DNA from: Hippophae tibetana
Taxonomy: Eukaryota; Streptophyta; Magnoliopsida; Rosales; Elaeagnaceae
Reading direction: 5' to 3'
Assembly: GCA_037013495.1 (NCBI GenBank)
Contig: CM072803.1
Location: 14,960,001-15,024,000, forward strand
DNA length: 64,000 nt
In this document: in pieces, positions 38,120 through 50,274 of the stretch
Layout of the letters: every line of letters starts with the position of its first letter
How positions within the stretch are numbered: position 1 is the stretch's first letter
Notes under the pieces: generated by a model
Told to the model about the DNA's origin: nothing
Databases searched by the model: none
Seen by the model: only the letters and a program-made list of their open reading frames with translations
Program-made: the position numbers and the translations under genes

Positions 38120-41100
38120 ATGGCAGCTGAGCTTGTAAATTCTGCAACTAGTGAGAAGCTTACTGAAATGGAGTGGACACAGAATATAGAAATATGTGAA
38201 TTAGTTGCTCACGATCAAAGGTGTTTTTCATTCGGTGCTTTAACTATGAAAAACTGTAATTTGAAAGAACAGTGAATTTTTAGAAGCTCTTAGAATTCAA
38301 TTCATGATTTCTTTTCCCTTTTTGTCTCTTTTCTTTTTCAATCCAGAGCTGCAATGCTGCCAAGCCTTATATTGTACCAATCAAGTCTAATTGAACCATA
38401 GTTGTCTTTGGCTTACTATTCTCAATGCATATGAACACACAATTTATATTTCTTTTGTTATTTATGCTGTTACTTGGATAATTGTTGTAACATGTTTGTG
38501 CGTTCACTATGCAGACAAGCTAAAGATGTGATTAAAGCTCTCAAAAAACGGTTGGGCAGTAAACATGCAAATACACAGCTTTTGGCAGTGTTGGTTAGTA
38601 GATCTTGCGCTTTTCAACAGACGTAATCGTTGTTGGATGAATGTTGTTATTAAGTTTTGCCTGAACTTTGGACTCTAGTGTATTAGATTATACTTTGTTA
38701 AGTTGTTCGGCACACGAAATGAACCCTTCTAATTTATAATTTATTTTTTTCACTGTGCAGTTGTTGGAGATGTTGATGAACAATATTGGAGAAAATATAC
38801 ATAAGCAGGTGATTGATACAGGGATTATACCTATTCTTGTAAAGATAGTGAAGAAAAAGGTATAAAACAGCTCCTATATGCATCCAACATAACTTTTACT
38901 GATTTATAGGCTATACTAATTTGCATTGCTTGTGGTTGCAGTCAGACTTGCCAATTCGAGAGAGAATCTTTCTCCTTCTTGATGCCACACAAGCATCTGT
39001 TGGTGGCGCCTCTGGAAAATTTCCACAATACTATAATGCGTACTATGATTTGGTGGTATGTAGAAATATGCAATCTCCATAAAATTTAAAATTTAAAATT
39101 TGCATCATGTCATGGTATACTATGTTGCTGAGCATTCCTAGGTAATTTGATTAATAGGTTATGATTAACTATGTTGCATGTGGAGACATAGTTGCTATAG
39201 CTTTAGGTAACAGTTGATAAGAAAAGCTTTATCTTTTTCACAATCTTTGTGGTGCTTAGGTTCTTCTTGGACTGATATATCATTCTCAATCCAAACAAAA
39301 GAGGTTTTAGAAAGTTAAAGCCAATTTAAGTATATTGGATAACCCCTTTATAGATAGAGTTTCATTTTTAACCCTCTCCACGCGGTGCACATTTTTTCTT
39401 TCTTATAACGTAAAGATAAAAAAGAAGAAGCATATGTCTTACGTATATTTAAAAATGCGTTGCACATATATTTCTTCTTTATAATGTAAAAAATGTGTTT
39501 TTAGGGGTTAAAAGTAAAGCTAGTTGAGTAACTGGATTGTATAATAAAAGTTGAAGAGATAAGTTTTCCATATAGCAAAAGAATTGCCAATGTTATAATG
39601 TGCATGCACAATAGTAGTGATAATCGTGCTGTGCGGAATTAATTGAAAACTTGCGGTGGTGCTGTTGTAATCTTATTTTGCGTCACTAATTTAATTTTTT
39701 ATACATATGCAGGACTTTTATACTTTGTCTTTATGTATCTATTAGTGATTAAATGCGTGTATTTTTTTTAATGCATATCTTCAAAAGTATTTATAGAGCT
39801 GAACAAATCTGTAGTTCCTCTGTTTGTCATATTTGTTCATTTAATTATTTATTTATTTATTCGACTATGACAATCAGAATGCAGGAGTACAATTTCCTCA
39901 AAGGACACCTACGATCACCTCAAATCACCAAACCCCACAGCCAAAAAATAACAGCTTGCCTTATGGTGAACTACCATATAGATGTGAAGAAGTTGCACAG
40001 CAGGCAGAGACTCAGGTCATTCCAGAATCGAGGTATACTGACTTTCTCAGTTAATGTTGAGGATTCTCTCCCCCTCTCTCTCCCCCTCTCCTGTGTTTGA
40101 TTTTGAGAAGTTCTCATTTATAGTTATTGTAGTCTCTCCAAAAGACAACTATTTATAAGTTTTCAACTGTTCTATGCAGTATCATGCAAAAAGCTACCAA
40201 TGCATTGGAGCTCTTGAAAGAAGTTCTTGACGCTATTGAGGGGAAGAATTCTGAGGTATGTTGCTATTGCTACCTTGTGATTCTAAATTCAAGATTTTTG
40301 CTTCTAATAAGCAGTTAAGTCACTTCATTAATCATTTGTTGTCAGAACATGTAAAGGCAATTTTATTCCTTGTTTTTGTCTAAATTATTTTCAATATCAA
40401 TTGTTCATTTTAATTGATGGTTTACTTTGTACATTTTGAATTCGGATTGTATGCAACTTGGCTTGTGAATTTTACTTTCAGGGAGCAAAGGATGAGTTTA
40501 CACTTGATCTCGTGGAACAATGTTTATTTCAAAAGCAAAAAGTAATGCATCTCGTTATGACTTCTAGGTATTGCTGTTTTGTATTAAATTACTTGGTTGT
40601 ACATTTGTGATTATTTTCCTATAATTTGTATCATTTTCTAGCATCAATTTTGGCGATAAGGTGACGATATTACTGCTACTATTTTACATTAGTGACAAAT
40701 TTATCCAATAATAGTAATAATAGTAGTACTAAAGTGTAATTAATTATAGGTATAAAACATACAATTCATACATTTATGTTGTAATTAAAGAAAAAAAAAG
40801 GCTGTAGTTGTAATTACTCAAAGTGAAATGCTATTTTTATAATTCAATGAAGCAATAAATATTTGATTGATCATTTTAAGAAAGCAAGATATTGCTATCT
40901 TGAGAAGTGGATCTGTAATACAAGTGGATCTGTAATACATGGTTCAATAAAAGTTTGTTCGTTAAGTAAGAAGTTATTGAGAAAGGATTGGTTTTTCAAC
41001 TACTTTTAATATTGTATAGTATATAGATCCAACACTTGTGGAGTAATAGAATGTATAAAAGTATTATTAGTCTTTCTTCTAATAGTTTAAGTTTTTCGGA

Positions 41101-43117
41101 GAGTTAATTTCGTAACAATTTTTAACGTGGTATGTTATGCTGAATTTGCTTTTTTGCATGAATCGATGTGTGATTTTGACTTGACCATGATCATGATCCC
41201 ATATAACTTTCATAATCTAATAGTTTGATCTGCTTTTAGGATTTGGGAATAGTTTGGTCTATGTATGCTACCATAGAACGTTGTGCCCCTTTATAAATAA
41301 CTTTTGGTCACTTGGTATTTGCATATTGACACAAATTGATTCCTATCAAATTATTAACAGATTTACTCTTCATTTTTCTAGGGATGAAAAAGTTGTTTCT
41401 AAAGCTATTGACTTGAATGAGAAGCTCCAAAAAATTCTTGCAAGACATGAAACCCTTCTTTCAGCTAGGTCTACATCAACTGCAACTCATGTTATCCGGG
41501 ATGAAGCTGGAGAGGAAGAGGAAGCGGAACAACTTTTCCGAAGGTATGTCAGCTAATATATAGGCATGGCACAGAAGCCTTACCTTGAAACTTCGGTTTA
41601 TGTGTTCCATCACTATAGACCTCCGTTAATTTTTTAACATTTTTTGTCGGTAGAAGTGGGAGTGAGAATGTAGTTGATCCATACATTCTTATGTTTGTTT
41701 GTGTTGTTAATAATGGAGTCTATTCCTAATAACAATTCCACCACCCTTTTGGGAATCCTTATTTCATTCTCGTACTATTGTTTTATTCCAATTTTACCCT
41801 AAAAAATACGAAAAACCATAACTGGGTGTTGCTTTGTAAATATTATGGAACAAAAAAATTATCAAAAATATATTTTTTATTTTTATTTTTTTTAAATTAA
41901 ATAATATTTTTGAGTAATAATTATTTAAAAAAATAATTTTAATAATATATTATGTGAGAAAATAACAATTAAATAATATTATTTAAACTTCACTAAATAT
42001 ATTAGTATTAAGATAATATATAATGTTTTCATTCTATTCCAGTTTTAAACCAAATTGTAATACTAATTCTTTATTTAATTCTAATAGTTAAATTAAACAT
42101 CATAATAGTAATATTGTTTCTATTACCATTTTCATTCCTTTTTCATTCTCTAAACCTAACATGACCTAAGAGTAATCCTTTATTGTCAAAGTAATAATTA
42201 ATATTACCATAGCAAAATAGCTCTTTTAGGGCAATTTTTTTTGGGGGGTTCAAATCTTTTAAGGGCAAATTAAGTGCAAAATTGTTACTTTGAATTTTTA
42301 ATTGCTGTGGCTCTATTGATTATTGCTATTGAAATAGCAATTCCCTTTAAATGCGGCTTTATATGGACACTGGAATGACATTATTCCACTGAGCAGTGTG
42401 ATGTTTTAATAAAATATAAAGTAAACTAACAAATATAGTATCCAACTAATGTTTTAATAAAATATAGAGTAAACTAATAAATATAGTATCGAATTAAGGT
42501 TGTTTGTATAAATCTATTCCTTAAGTTTAGGCTGTGACAAATATACCAGTAAATTCTTTATTAGTGTTACAAATCTATCCCAAGTTTCTTATTAGTTTTG
42601 CAAATCTATCACCAAAATATAACAGTAGTAGTAAATTTGTAATACTTATAAGTTTTTTTTTGTAAATTTATCACAGCCTAAAGTTAGTGATAAATTTTTA
42701 CAAACGTTTTAAGTTGGGTGGCATATAAAATATGTTGATTTATTGCTTCCCTGTTTATAATCCCAAGTATTGACTCCAAAATCTTGTAGGTTACGGAAAG
42801 GTAAAGCCTGTGCGAGGCCTGAAGATGAAGAGGGCTCTCCTGACCAACCCAACTTCAGGTTGCTGGGATCAACCAATCCTGAAGTGAAGCTAAACCGTCC
42901 ACTTATACGTCCACTCTCTTTGGAGCCACCACATGAACCAAATGGACATCCGGCACCTTTTGCCCTACCACCACCACCCTCAAAGCACATTGAAAGGCAG
43001 AGATTCTTTCAGGAAAACAAGGTAGATTGTTTGGTTAGCCACACGAGGGGCCTATCGTTGCATAGTCGCAACGGTAGTAGTTCTCACAGTGGAAGCATAG
43101 ATTCAAATGACTTGTAG
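38120..43117 (+). CDS. TOL5: VHS-GAT domain protein, TOM1-like (TOL family)
   Basis: Nine coding exons join in frame to 399 codons plus TAG: 38120-38220, 38515-38593, 38761-38859, 38942-39055, 39878-40032, 40180-40255, 40482-40567, 41382-41543, 42790-43117. Residues of about 9-135 are a VHS domain ([57 protein letters not shown]). Residues of about 180-275 are a GAT domain ([54 protein letters not shown]). The 291-399 tail is Pro-rich with [17 protein letters not shown] proteins act like ESCRT-0 in plants: they bind ubiquitinated plasma-membrane cargo and pass it toward the vacuole. Length and tail place it near the TOL3/TOL4/TOL5 group; choice of TOL5 rests partly on neighbourhood. Introns are intact apart from a MITE in the last one. 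Confidence 0.92.
42403..42498. repeat. 48-bp tandem duplication in the last TOL intron
   Basis: GTTTTAATAAAATATA(A/G)AGT at 42403 recurs at 42451; both 48-bp copies run to a GTATC(C/G)AA end, and the second abuts the MITE. Only a few substitutions separate them. Confidence 0.85.
42499..42708. mobile_element. MITE in the last TOL intron
   Basis: Terminal inverted repeats of about 45 bp: the left end GTTGTTTGTATAAATCTATT ... TTTAGGCTGTGACAAAT and the reversed right end AACGTTTGTAAAAATTTATC ... TTTAGGCTGTGATAAAT agree over most positions. TTAAG occurs directly outside both ends (42494-42498 and 42709-42713), a possible target duplication. No coding capacity. The superfamily is uncertain; a TTA/TAA core would suit PIF/Harbinger. 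Confidence 0.72.
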
Positions 43118-44479
43118 AAAACAGTTGGAACCTATCTTCTTCTATTTATTCTTATTCTTCCAGTTTCTAGGCTTTTGGTATAAGTTTCTAATTTTATAGT
43201 GTTCGAATTATATTTTTTATGAAAGGATGGTTAAATGGAAATATTATATTATCTTGTCGTGATTATTCTTGTGTTTAAAACTTTTAACTGCTGCTGTTTC
43301 TGTAGGTTTTTCTTCTTCTTTGTTTTTCTGGTCTGATATGTAGAAGAAGGACAAAGTGTTCGGTACAACTTGTATATTCTATGTTAATATAAGTTGATCT
43401 CGTTATTATTTGTTACATTTTTATTAAAATCATTACGTTGTCGTTTCTTTTGGGTTCTAAGTGCCGTCAAAATTTCCTCCATTATGGCATGTTGTTTGTG
43501 ATATATTAAAGGGATAGGATTCATAGTTGTAGGAAGTCATTTGATCTAGGTATTTTTTAGTTCTCTGAGTCATTTATGAATAAATTATATTATTTTAATA
43601 AATTTTTATTATAATATTATTTTTACGTGGAATGATTAAAGCTTGATAAAGTATAATTCATCAATATGAGTAAAAATGAAGTTTAATATTAAATTATTTA
43701 AAAAAAGATTAACAATAATAATATAATATTAAAATAAGTTATAACAGGCAAAATATTAGAATAAATGTTTTGTGAATTTTTCTTTTATGTTAATCATCAC
43801 TTATTATTATTAAATAATTTGAATGTTAATATGTTTTAACAATTTAATAGGAAAATAATATTTTTAATTTATTTTTTAATAAAATTAGAGGATTAAAAAA
43901 ATAATTTTTATAATCTGACTACTATAATAGCTTACCCTTTTCTGTGTATTATAATAATGCTTAAAACTTTAATTAAAGATTTGAAAGTTAAAAAAAAAAC
44001 CATAATCAAAGCTAAACTACTTTATCCAAACTCAAATTTTAAAACAGAGCTAGGATATGATCAGTGACGAAGTTAGTAAATATTTTTAAAGATTGTATAT
44101 ATTTTAGTTTATTAAATATAAAATATAAAATTTATAAATTAAAAATAATGAATCAAAATTCAACATGAAATTCATTTAATATATTGAAAGTTGAAAGTGT
44201 AAGTAATATTTAAGATTGTTTGAGTTGAGTTGTATAAAAAAGTTTAAAATCTGCATAATTCATATTTTTAATATAAAATAAATTATTGTTACTATTTTAT
44301 TCATAATTATATATCTTATACAACTTCTTAATATAATTATTCAATTAAGTTATTATCTTTTTTATGAAGAAAAATATATTAGATATAGAAATAGATAGGT
44401 AAAATGTAACAATTAATAGTTAAGAGGTTTTGTGAATTAAAATAATTTATAATAAAAATAGAATAAATGTTTGAAAAAA
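43118..44479. other. TOL 3' region and AT-rich spacer
   Basis: The first few hundred bases are the 3' untranslated region. From about 43.56 to 43.92 kb lies a segment resembling 47.45-47.85 kb (shared blocks such as TTTTGTGAATTTTT followed by ATGTTAATCATCA-like sequence), which suggests a dispersed repeat of unknown class. The remainder is AT-rich. Confidence 0.4.
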
Positions 44480-44720
44480 AAAATACAAAAAATAATGTCC
44501 TTAAAACTTATAATAACATAAGTAGTACCCTAATAATATTGAAACAAAGTTTAATTATATTTCGTTTAACATTAAACATATTTAAATAGTTATAATTTAA
44601 TCTAAACGATATCTAATTAAATAACTTTCAAAATAAAATGATATCTTACTCTTTTATAATAATTAAAATAAATGGTGTTATATTATTATTTTTTCAAAAA
44701 AATATATTATTAAAATCATA
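44480..44720 (-). repeat. AT-rich dispersed repeat, family copy 3
   Basis: In reverse orientation it shows the family blocks GTTATTTAATTAGATATCGT and AATATTATTAGGGTACTACT, related to the arms at 4.2-4.7, 20.3-20.8, 61.7 and 62.8 kb. Confidence 0.4.
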
Positions 44721-46319
44721 TTTAGTTGTATGATTTCTTTTAATACCCACCTTGTATCTATTATTTAAATTATGAGTTGATTTTTAATTTTTAGTAATTT
44801 TTGGTACAAAATGGTGAAAGTATAGTAGTAAAGTTTTGGAATAAAAGCTATGCTATTAAAAATAACTAATATGTGCTTATGAAAATCTATTTTAACTATA
44901 TTGGAAATCTTAAATTCATATGCATAAATTTTAGTGAATATTTGAATGAATTGGCTACTAAAACTAAATAATTAAGTAAGAATGTAAACTCATGATCTAT
45001 TTTTAAAAATATTGAATATCCACTCGTTGTATTGTATCTCATTGCATTGACACATCTTTTGGATTAACCTATCATATGAGATCATATTTGTGTCAGAAAC
45101 AAGAATAACATTATAACTAGTTTAACTAATATAAAATTGAATGGTACTCTAAAATGTCAAAACATGTGGTGTCAACATATAACTTAATATCCATCTACAA
45201 TACTTAGGTAAAAAATTAAAGTGTAACCTATAGTTTTGATATTCTCACGCTTGTAGCTCTAAATCAAGAAAACATATTCTTAAATTTGTTAAACTTACAA
45301 ATAAAATAGGTCCAAAACTACTTAAAACATCACTGAAATATAAATATTAAAGTCAACTCTTTGATCATGAACATGGGTGAAACATCTTTTGAAATCACCA
45401 AAAAAACATTTTATTATTTAAATACACATAATTCTAAGTAAAAATGTTGAAATTATAATATGTTGAAACACTCAAAAAGTATACATTTTTATCTTCTTAG
45501 AGAGTTAACATATGCTCATATTAGATGACAAAATCTACTTTGTAAACTTGAATTTCAATTTGTGTATCTTATTAAAAAAAAGTTTTAAAACAATTTCGAT
45601 CTATCATTACGTGAATGGGTATAATTTTTTAGTGAAATGTCTAAACATAATTTTATAAAAATATTAAAAAATACATATTTTAATATTTAAAATAAGATAT
45701 TAGATACTCAATTATTATATGTAAAACTTTTCCAAAAATCTAGAATACTTTGAATTAAATCGTTATAACTTTTTCTAAAAAACTTAAAATGAAAAACCGT
45801 AAATTATTTATAAAACTAGACATCATAAAACTCGACATCTCAAGCTTTAAAATAAGATATAATCCAACCAATTACAATATATAAAATCATTTTAAATAAC
45901 CAAAAATAATGATTGCTTCCAAACATGATTTTTATAGAACCTTAAAAGTCTATAACTTTGAATAGAAAACTCAAAATAAAAACCATAAAATTTATCATAA
46001 AATAAACATTGATACCTTTTTAAGACGATATAACTTCAGGTATAATTCATTCTGAAATTTCTCTAGTTTCTATTTCTTTCGATCATTACCAAGCATTCCT
46101 ATTATCCTTAATTGTTTTTCTATTTTGTTCTCCCTAAGTAATCTAATGTTTTGGTGTTCTAATTCCAATGTGAGAGAGAATTAAAATTACTCATGGAATA
46201 ATAAAAATGGTAATGCTTAATAAATAAAACCTATTGATGGTCAAAAGGGACTATAATAAGGATAGATATCTTAGCTAATTCAGCTTGATCATTTTTTAAA
46301 TTATATTACTATGTGATAC
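44721..46319. other. AT-rich repeat debris
   Basis: Contains internally similar blocks (TATAACTTTTTCTAAAAAAC near 45.76 kb and TATAACTTTGAATAGAAAAC near 45.95 kb, each followed by AAAACCGTAAA/AAAACCATAAA). This looks like degraded retroelement LTR material, but there is no coding domain to name a family. Confidence 0.35.
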
Positions 46320-46770
46320 TTAGGACATAAGAGTGGTGATATCTCATACTATAAAAAATTAAGTAAATGACCTAAATATCATTGTCCTATAACTTGAAAA
46401 TTTGTAAGAGTTACAACATTTTGGTAATATTAAGGGTAAAATTGTAATAACACTAAGTATATACACTTTAAAAAATGTTACTTTAATGCAAGGGCAAGTG
46501 TGTTACACCAAATATCAAAAGTGATCACGTTTAGTGTATCCATGATGCAATTTTCATGACAAGTGATAACATACGTGATTTTGCAATTTTTTTTTATTAA
46601 TCATAAGACATATATCCTATTAAGAGTAATGATGTAATACCTCGTACTTAAAAATAATTAAGTAAAAGATCGAAATATCCTTATCCTTTTAAAAAGTTCA
46701 GACATTTTGGTAATATTAAAAATAATATTGTAATTATATAAAATACATTATTAATAATATTTTTTTCTTC
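46320..46770. repeat. Two diverged copies of an LTR-like segment
   Basis: The segments starting near 46335 (GATATCTCATACTATAAAAA) and 46631 (GTAATACCTCGTACTTAAAA) continue in parallel through ATTAAGTAAA, ATCCTTATCC-like and ACATTTTGGTAATATTAA blocks. Such openings occur in plant gypsy LTRs by my recollection, but this is only a weak match. Confidence 0.35.
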
Positions 46771-47095
46771 TATCAAAGGAATAAGGTGTTACAATTGGTC
46801 GAAGATGATCTAATTGTAGCTAGAAGGTTTTCTTGGGTGTTGTGTTTATTTCTAATACACCTATAATGGAAAATAAATCTATCTTAAGAACATTGTATAA
46901 TACATATTCCTTCTTAAGATCTATTTTTAAGATAAACTTTCTAAACTCTACTTTCTTTTTTGATAAAGTTTCTAAAATCCACTTTCATTTCCATATCATG
47001 TTTATTTGTAATTTACAATTTTATAATTTGCTAATTTTTTGATATTCTCAATCAATCTAGTATACATTTCTTTAATCTAACCAATTATAATAATA

Positions 47096-47098
<3 letters not shown>

Positions 47099-47164
<66 letters not shown>
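47099..47164. repeat. (AT)n microsatellite, about 33 units
   Basis: An uninterrupted AT dinucleotide run of about 66 bp, the longest simple repeat in the window. Confidence 0.95.
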
Positions 47165-47166
<2 letters not shown>

Positions 47167-48392
47167 CATTTAGCATCTAAAAGAGGCTAAAAATGAAATA
47201 TTTATTCATTTATATCAAAGTGATATAATTATTATTATTAATAATAATAATAGAAAACAAAGAAGATAACAAATATTTTTGTAATAGTTGCCTATTTTTA
47301 AAAGAAAAACATTTTTTATTATAATTTAAGACATAATAATTTATAGGAAGACGGGTCATAAAAGTCCTTCAAATTATGACAATAATGTCATTTAGCCATC
47401 CAAATTTTAAAAGGTTTTTTTGTGCCTCAACTTTGAAAAAAGATATCAATTAAAGATAAATAATATTTTTTTATTAAAATATTATTTTTACTATTAATGA
47501 TTAAAACATAATAAAGTACGAATTATTAACAAGAATATAAGTAAAATTTAATATGAAATTATTTAAGAAAAATCAATAATAAAAATATTATAAAATAAAG
47601 TTATATAGTTAAATATATAAATATTTTTTTAAAATGAAAATAATAAATTATTAAATTAAAAATAGTGATAACAAATAAATATTAAAACAAGTATTTTGTG
47701 AATTTTTTTAATATTAACTATCATTTTATCATTGTTAAATAATCAAATTTTAATCCTTTGATAGAAAAAAATATTTTAATAACAAATTTATTAAAATAAC
47801 ATATCCTTAATTGATCAATTTTCTCAAAGTTGAGGAATTAAAAAATATTTTTTTTTGAATATGAGAGATACACGTTAAGAGTTAATCTTAAGTGACACTT
47901 TCCTATAATTTATATTTTCATGATTTAATTAGTTCATTGTTAATAAGTATTTTTACATTACTTTATTATTTAACATCTTTAATTTTATATTTATCAATAA
48001 CTGACACATAATTTAATATATACAATTTGATGCATATAATACTACTATTTTTATGAAAAAATAACAAAAATAACACTTTTAAAACTGGTTTGATTAGCTA
48101 AAAGTATCATAATTTTACTTTAGGTATCGTTTTTTATTTATATTTTTCAGATGATAGCTTAGTGATACTCACATTTAGTAAATTTTCACATATATGTACC
48201 AAATGTGCAATTTAATGGAGGGAATTTGTGTTATATTTTATTTTTTCATCGATTATAATATTAACAACTTATTTTTCTACTATTTTTTAGTACTTAAATA
48301 TATGTTTTAATATTTTTAACTCATTTTACACTCTTTTCAACATTTTTTCTTTCACTATCACCTAGAAGCTCAACACATTCTTTTATATTTTG
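47165..48392. other. AT-rich spacer left of the copia nest
   Basis: No gene. Includes the segment at about 47.39-47.87 kb related to 43.56-43.92 kb. Confidence 0.45.
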
Positions 48393-48855
48393 TAAGGATT
48401 ATGAGTGTTGGAAATTTTTGTGGACAAAATATTTATCTATAAATTTGATTTTAGGGCTCCTATTAAGTTTATTAAGAAAAACCGAACAAATGCTCGAGTT
48501 TTAGATAATCGTACTCTAGGTATATCTTTTATAATACGACACATAGAATTACATTCATGCATTTAAAACACATGTTTATAAATCTAAAATTATTATTGAT
48601 GCTAACCAATTTTGTAGTTGATTAGTGAACGTATCTAATTGGCAAAGAATTTATTGGAACGTTGGTCTGAAAATCGTTCACGCTAATATTAAAAATTGTG
48701 AAAATAGAGTAGAGGTTCGTAAGTAGAGTATATTTGGGCAGTATCCTAGGGAGGGTAGCAAAAGACCGAGTTTGTACTTAAACATTTGATTTTCATAGTT
48801 GAAAGTTAGGTGGTTTGGTAGACAAGTGATTTTCCTCTTAGATCATGATTATGGC
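48393..48855 (+). mobile_element. Older copia element, first part of its 5' LTR
   Basis: It begins TGTAAGGATTATGAGTGTTG, matching the start of the younger LTR (TGTAAGGACTATGAGTGTTG), and follows that LTR with much divergence. After about 220 bp it jumps over roughly 830 bp of LTR interior and resumes at the block TTTTGTAGTTGAT, then continues through GGTAGTATCCTAGGGAGGG-like sequence (here GGCAGTATCCTAGGGAGGG) to ATTATGGC, where the younger element is inserted. The same LTR resumes at 58202. Confidence 0.82.
48851..48855 (+). repeat. Target-site duplication ATGGC, left copy
   Basis: ATGGC directly precedes the TG of the younger 5' LTR at 48856 and recurs at 58197-58201 directly after the CA end of its 3' LTR. 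The host LTR reads continuously when one copy and the insert are removed. Confidence 0.88.
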
Positions 48856-50210
48856 TGTAAGGACTATGAGTGTTGGCTATTTTCGTGGACAAAATATTTA
48901 CTTGAAAATTTGTTTTTAGGCCTACTATCAAGTTTATCAAGAACAATCGAACAAATGTTCAAGTTCCAAATATCCGTACTTCAGGTATATCTTTTATAAT
49001 TACGACACATAGAATTTCATTTATACATTTAATAGTACATGTTCATAAATCTAAAATTATTTTTTGGTACTTAAATAATTTTTATGTGTCTTAATATTTT
49101 TTTTAAGATGTGATTTAAAAAATATTTTTTTTAAGGCTTTGAATGGGCTTTGAAAAATTAAGCCCAAAATGCATTTAAACCTAATACTATTAGGTATTAT
49201 TATTATCTATATATATAGATATATTAGGGTTTATGTAGTTGAGAGATATAGAAAAAAAAACTGCCGCAAAAGAAAAAAAATACTGAAGCTGCCGATCTGC
49301 CTATTGATTACCAAAAAGAAAAGAAAATATTAGGAACGGTGAACTTGAGAAGGAAGGCAGCAAGAATTATATATATGGGAATTAGGAGGACAAAGTGATG
49401 CTGCTAGATACCAAACAAAAGGCTGAAAACAATTTTTTGAATAAAATATATATATCATTGCTTCGTCAACATCATCAGCAGAGACAATCCAAATAAAAAT
49501 AAAAACAATTCAAGTTTTAGTTGAGGATTAATATTTTCTGATGCAGTTCATCAAATGTTGGTAAAAGGTAAAGATATTAATTTGTGATATTTGATTATCT
49601 ATATTTTCATAATTTATATTCAAATTGGTTTTGTTGTTTTTCATGTTCCTATAGCTTCTTTTTAATTAGTGTCTTTCATATTTAAATGAAATAATTTCAT
49701 GAATAATTATGATTATTTGATTTAATTATTAAATTTCAAAGAATTTATTTTTATGAAACTTATGCTTAATTTATTTGCTCTAGAATTTACTATTTGATTT
49801 GATTTAAGTGATATATATATTTTGGATCATCTAGTTAGGATTATTCATTGTTAAATCCGTTTTAGAACACACACGGGCACTTGGGTTTCTTTTTGTGCTA
49901 AACTTTTTGTAGTTGATCTGTGAACGATCTGATTGGCGAGGAGCTTATTGGAACGTTGGTTTGGAAACCGCTCACGCTAATTTTGGAAACTGTTAAAATA
50001 GAGCAGGGGCTCGTAAGTAAAGTACATTGGGGTAGTATCCTAGGGAGGGTAGCATAAGATCGAGTTTGTACTTGAACATTTGATTTTCATAGTGGAAAGT
50101 TAGGTGGTCCGGTGGACCGGTGGTTTTCCTCTTAGGTCATTGTTGTGGCCTAGGTTGTTTCCACCTAAAAATATCGTGTGTTATAATTTCCGCACTTTAC
50201 TCTTACACAC
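48856..50210 (+). repeat. 5' LTR of the younger copia element (truncated at its end)
   Basis: Starts TGTAAGG. It carries a TATA-like CTATATATATAG at about 49208, followed by a leader-like AGGGTTTATGTAGTTGAGAG. Compared with the 3' LTR it ends prematurely at CTTACACAC, lacking about 113 terminal bases including the CA end. Confidence 0.9.
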
Positions 50211-50221
50211 GGTATCAAAGC
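50211..50221 (+). promoter_or_regulatory. Damaged primer-binding site of the younger copia element
   Basis: GGTATCAAAGC corresponds to bases 2-12 of the initiator-Met tRNA primer site TGGTATCAGAGC, with one mismatch. Its first T is missing where the LTR deletion joins. Confidence 0.7.
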
Positions 50222-50274
50222 AAACACTAGACACACTTAGTGAGATTGATCTTTAGGGACACACACACTTACTT

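Noticed and set aside
42709-42990. 93-codon minus-strand ORF (Gly-rich)
   Set aside because: Antisense to the last TOL coding exon, whose frame, splice site and Pro-rich tail are well supported.
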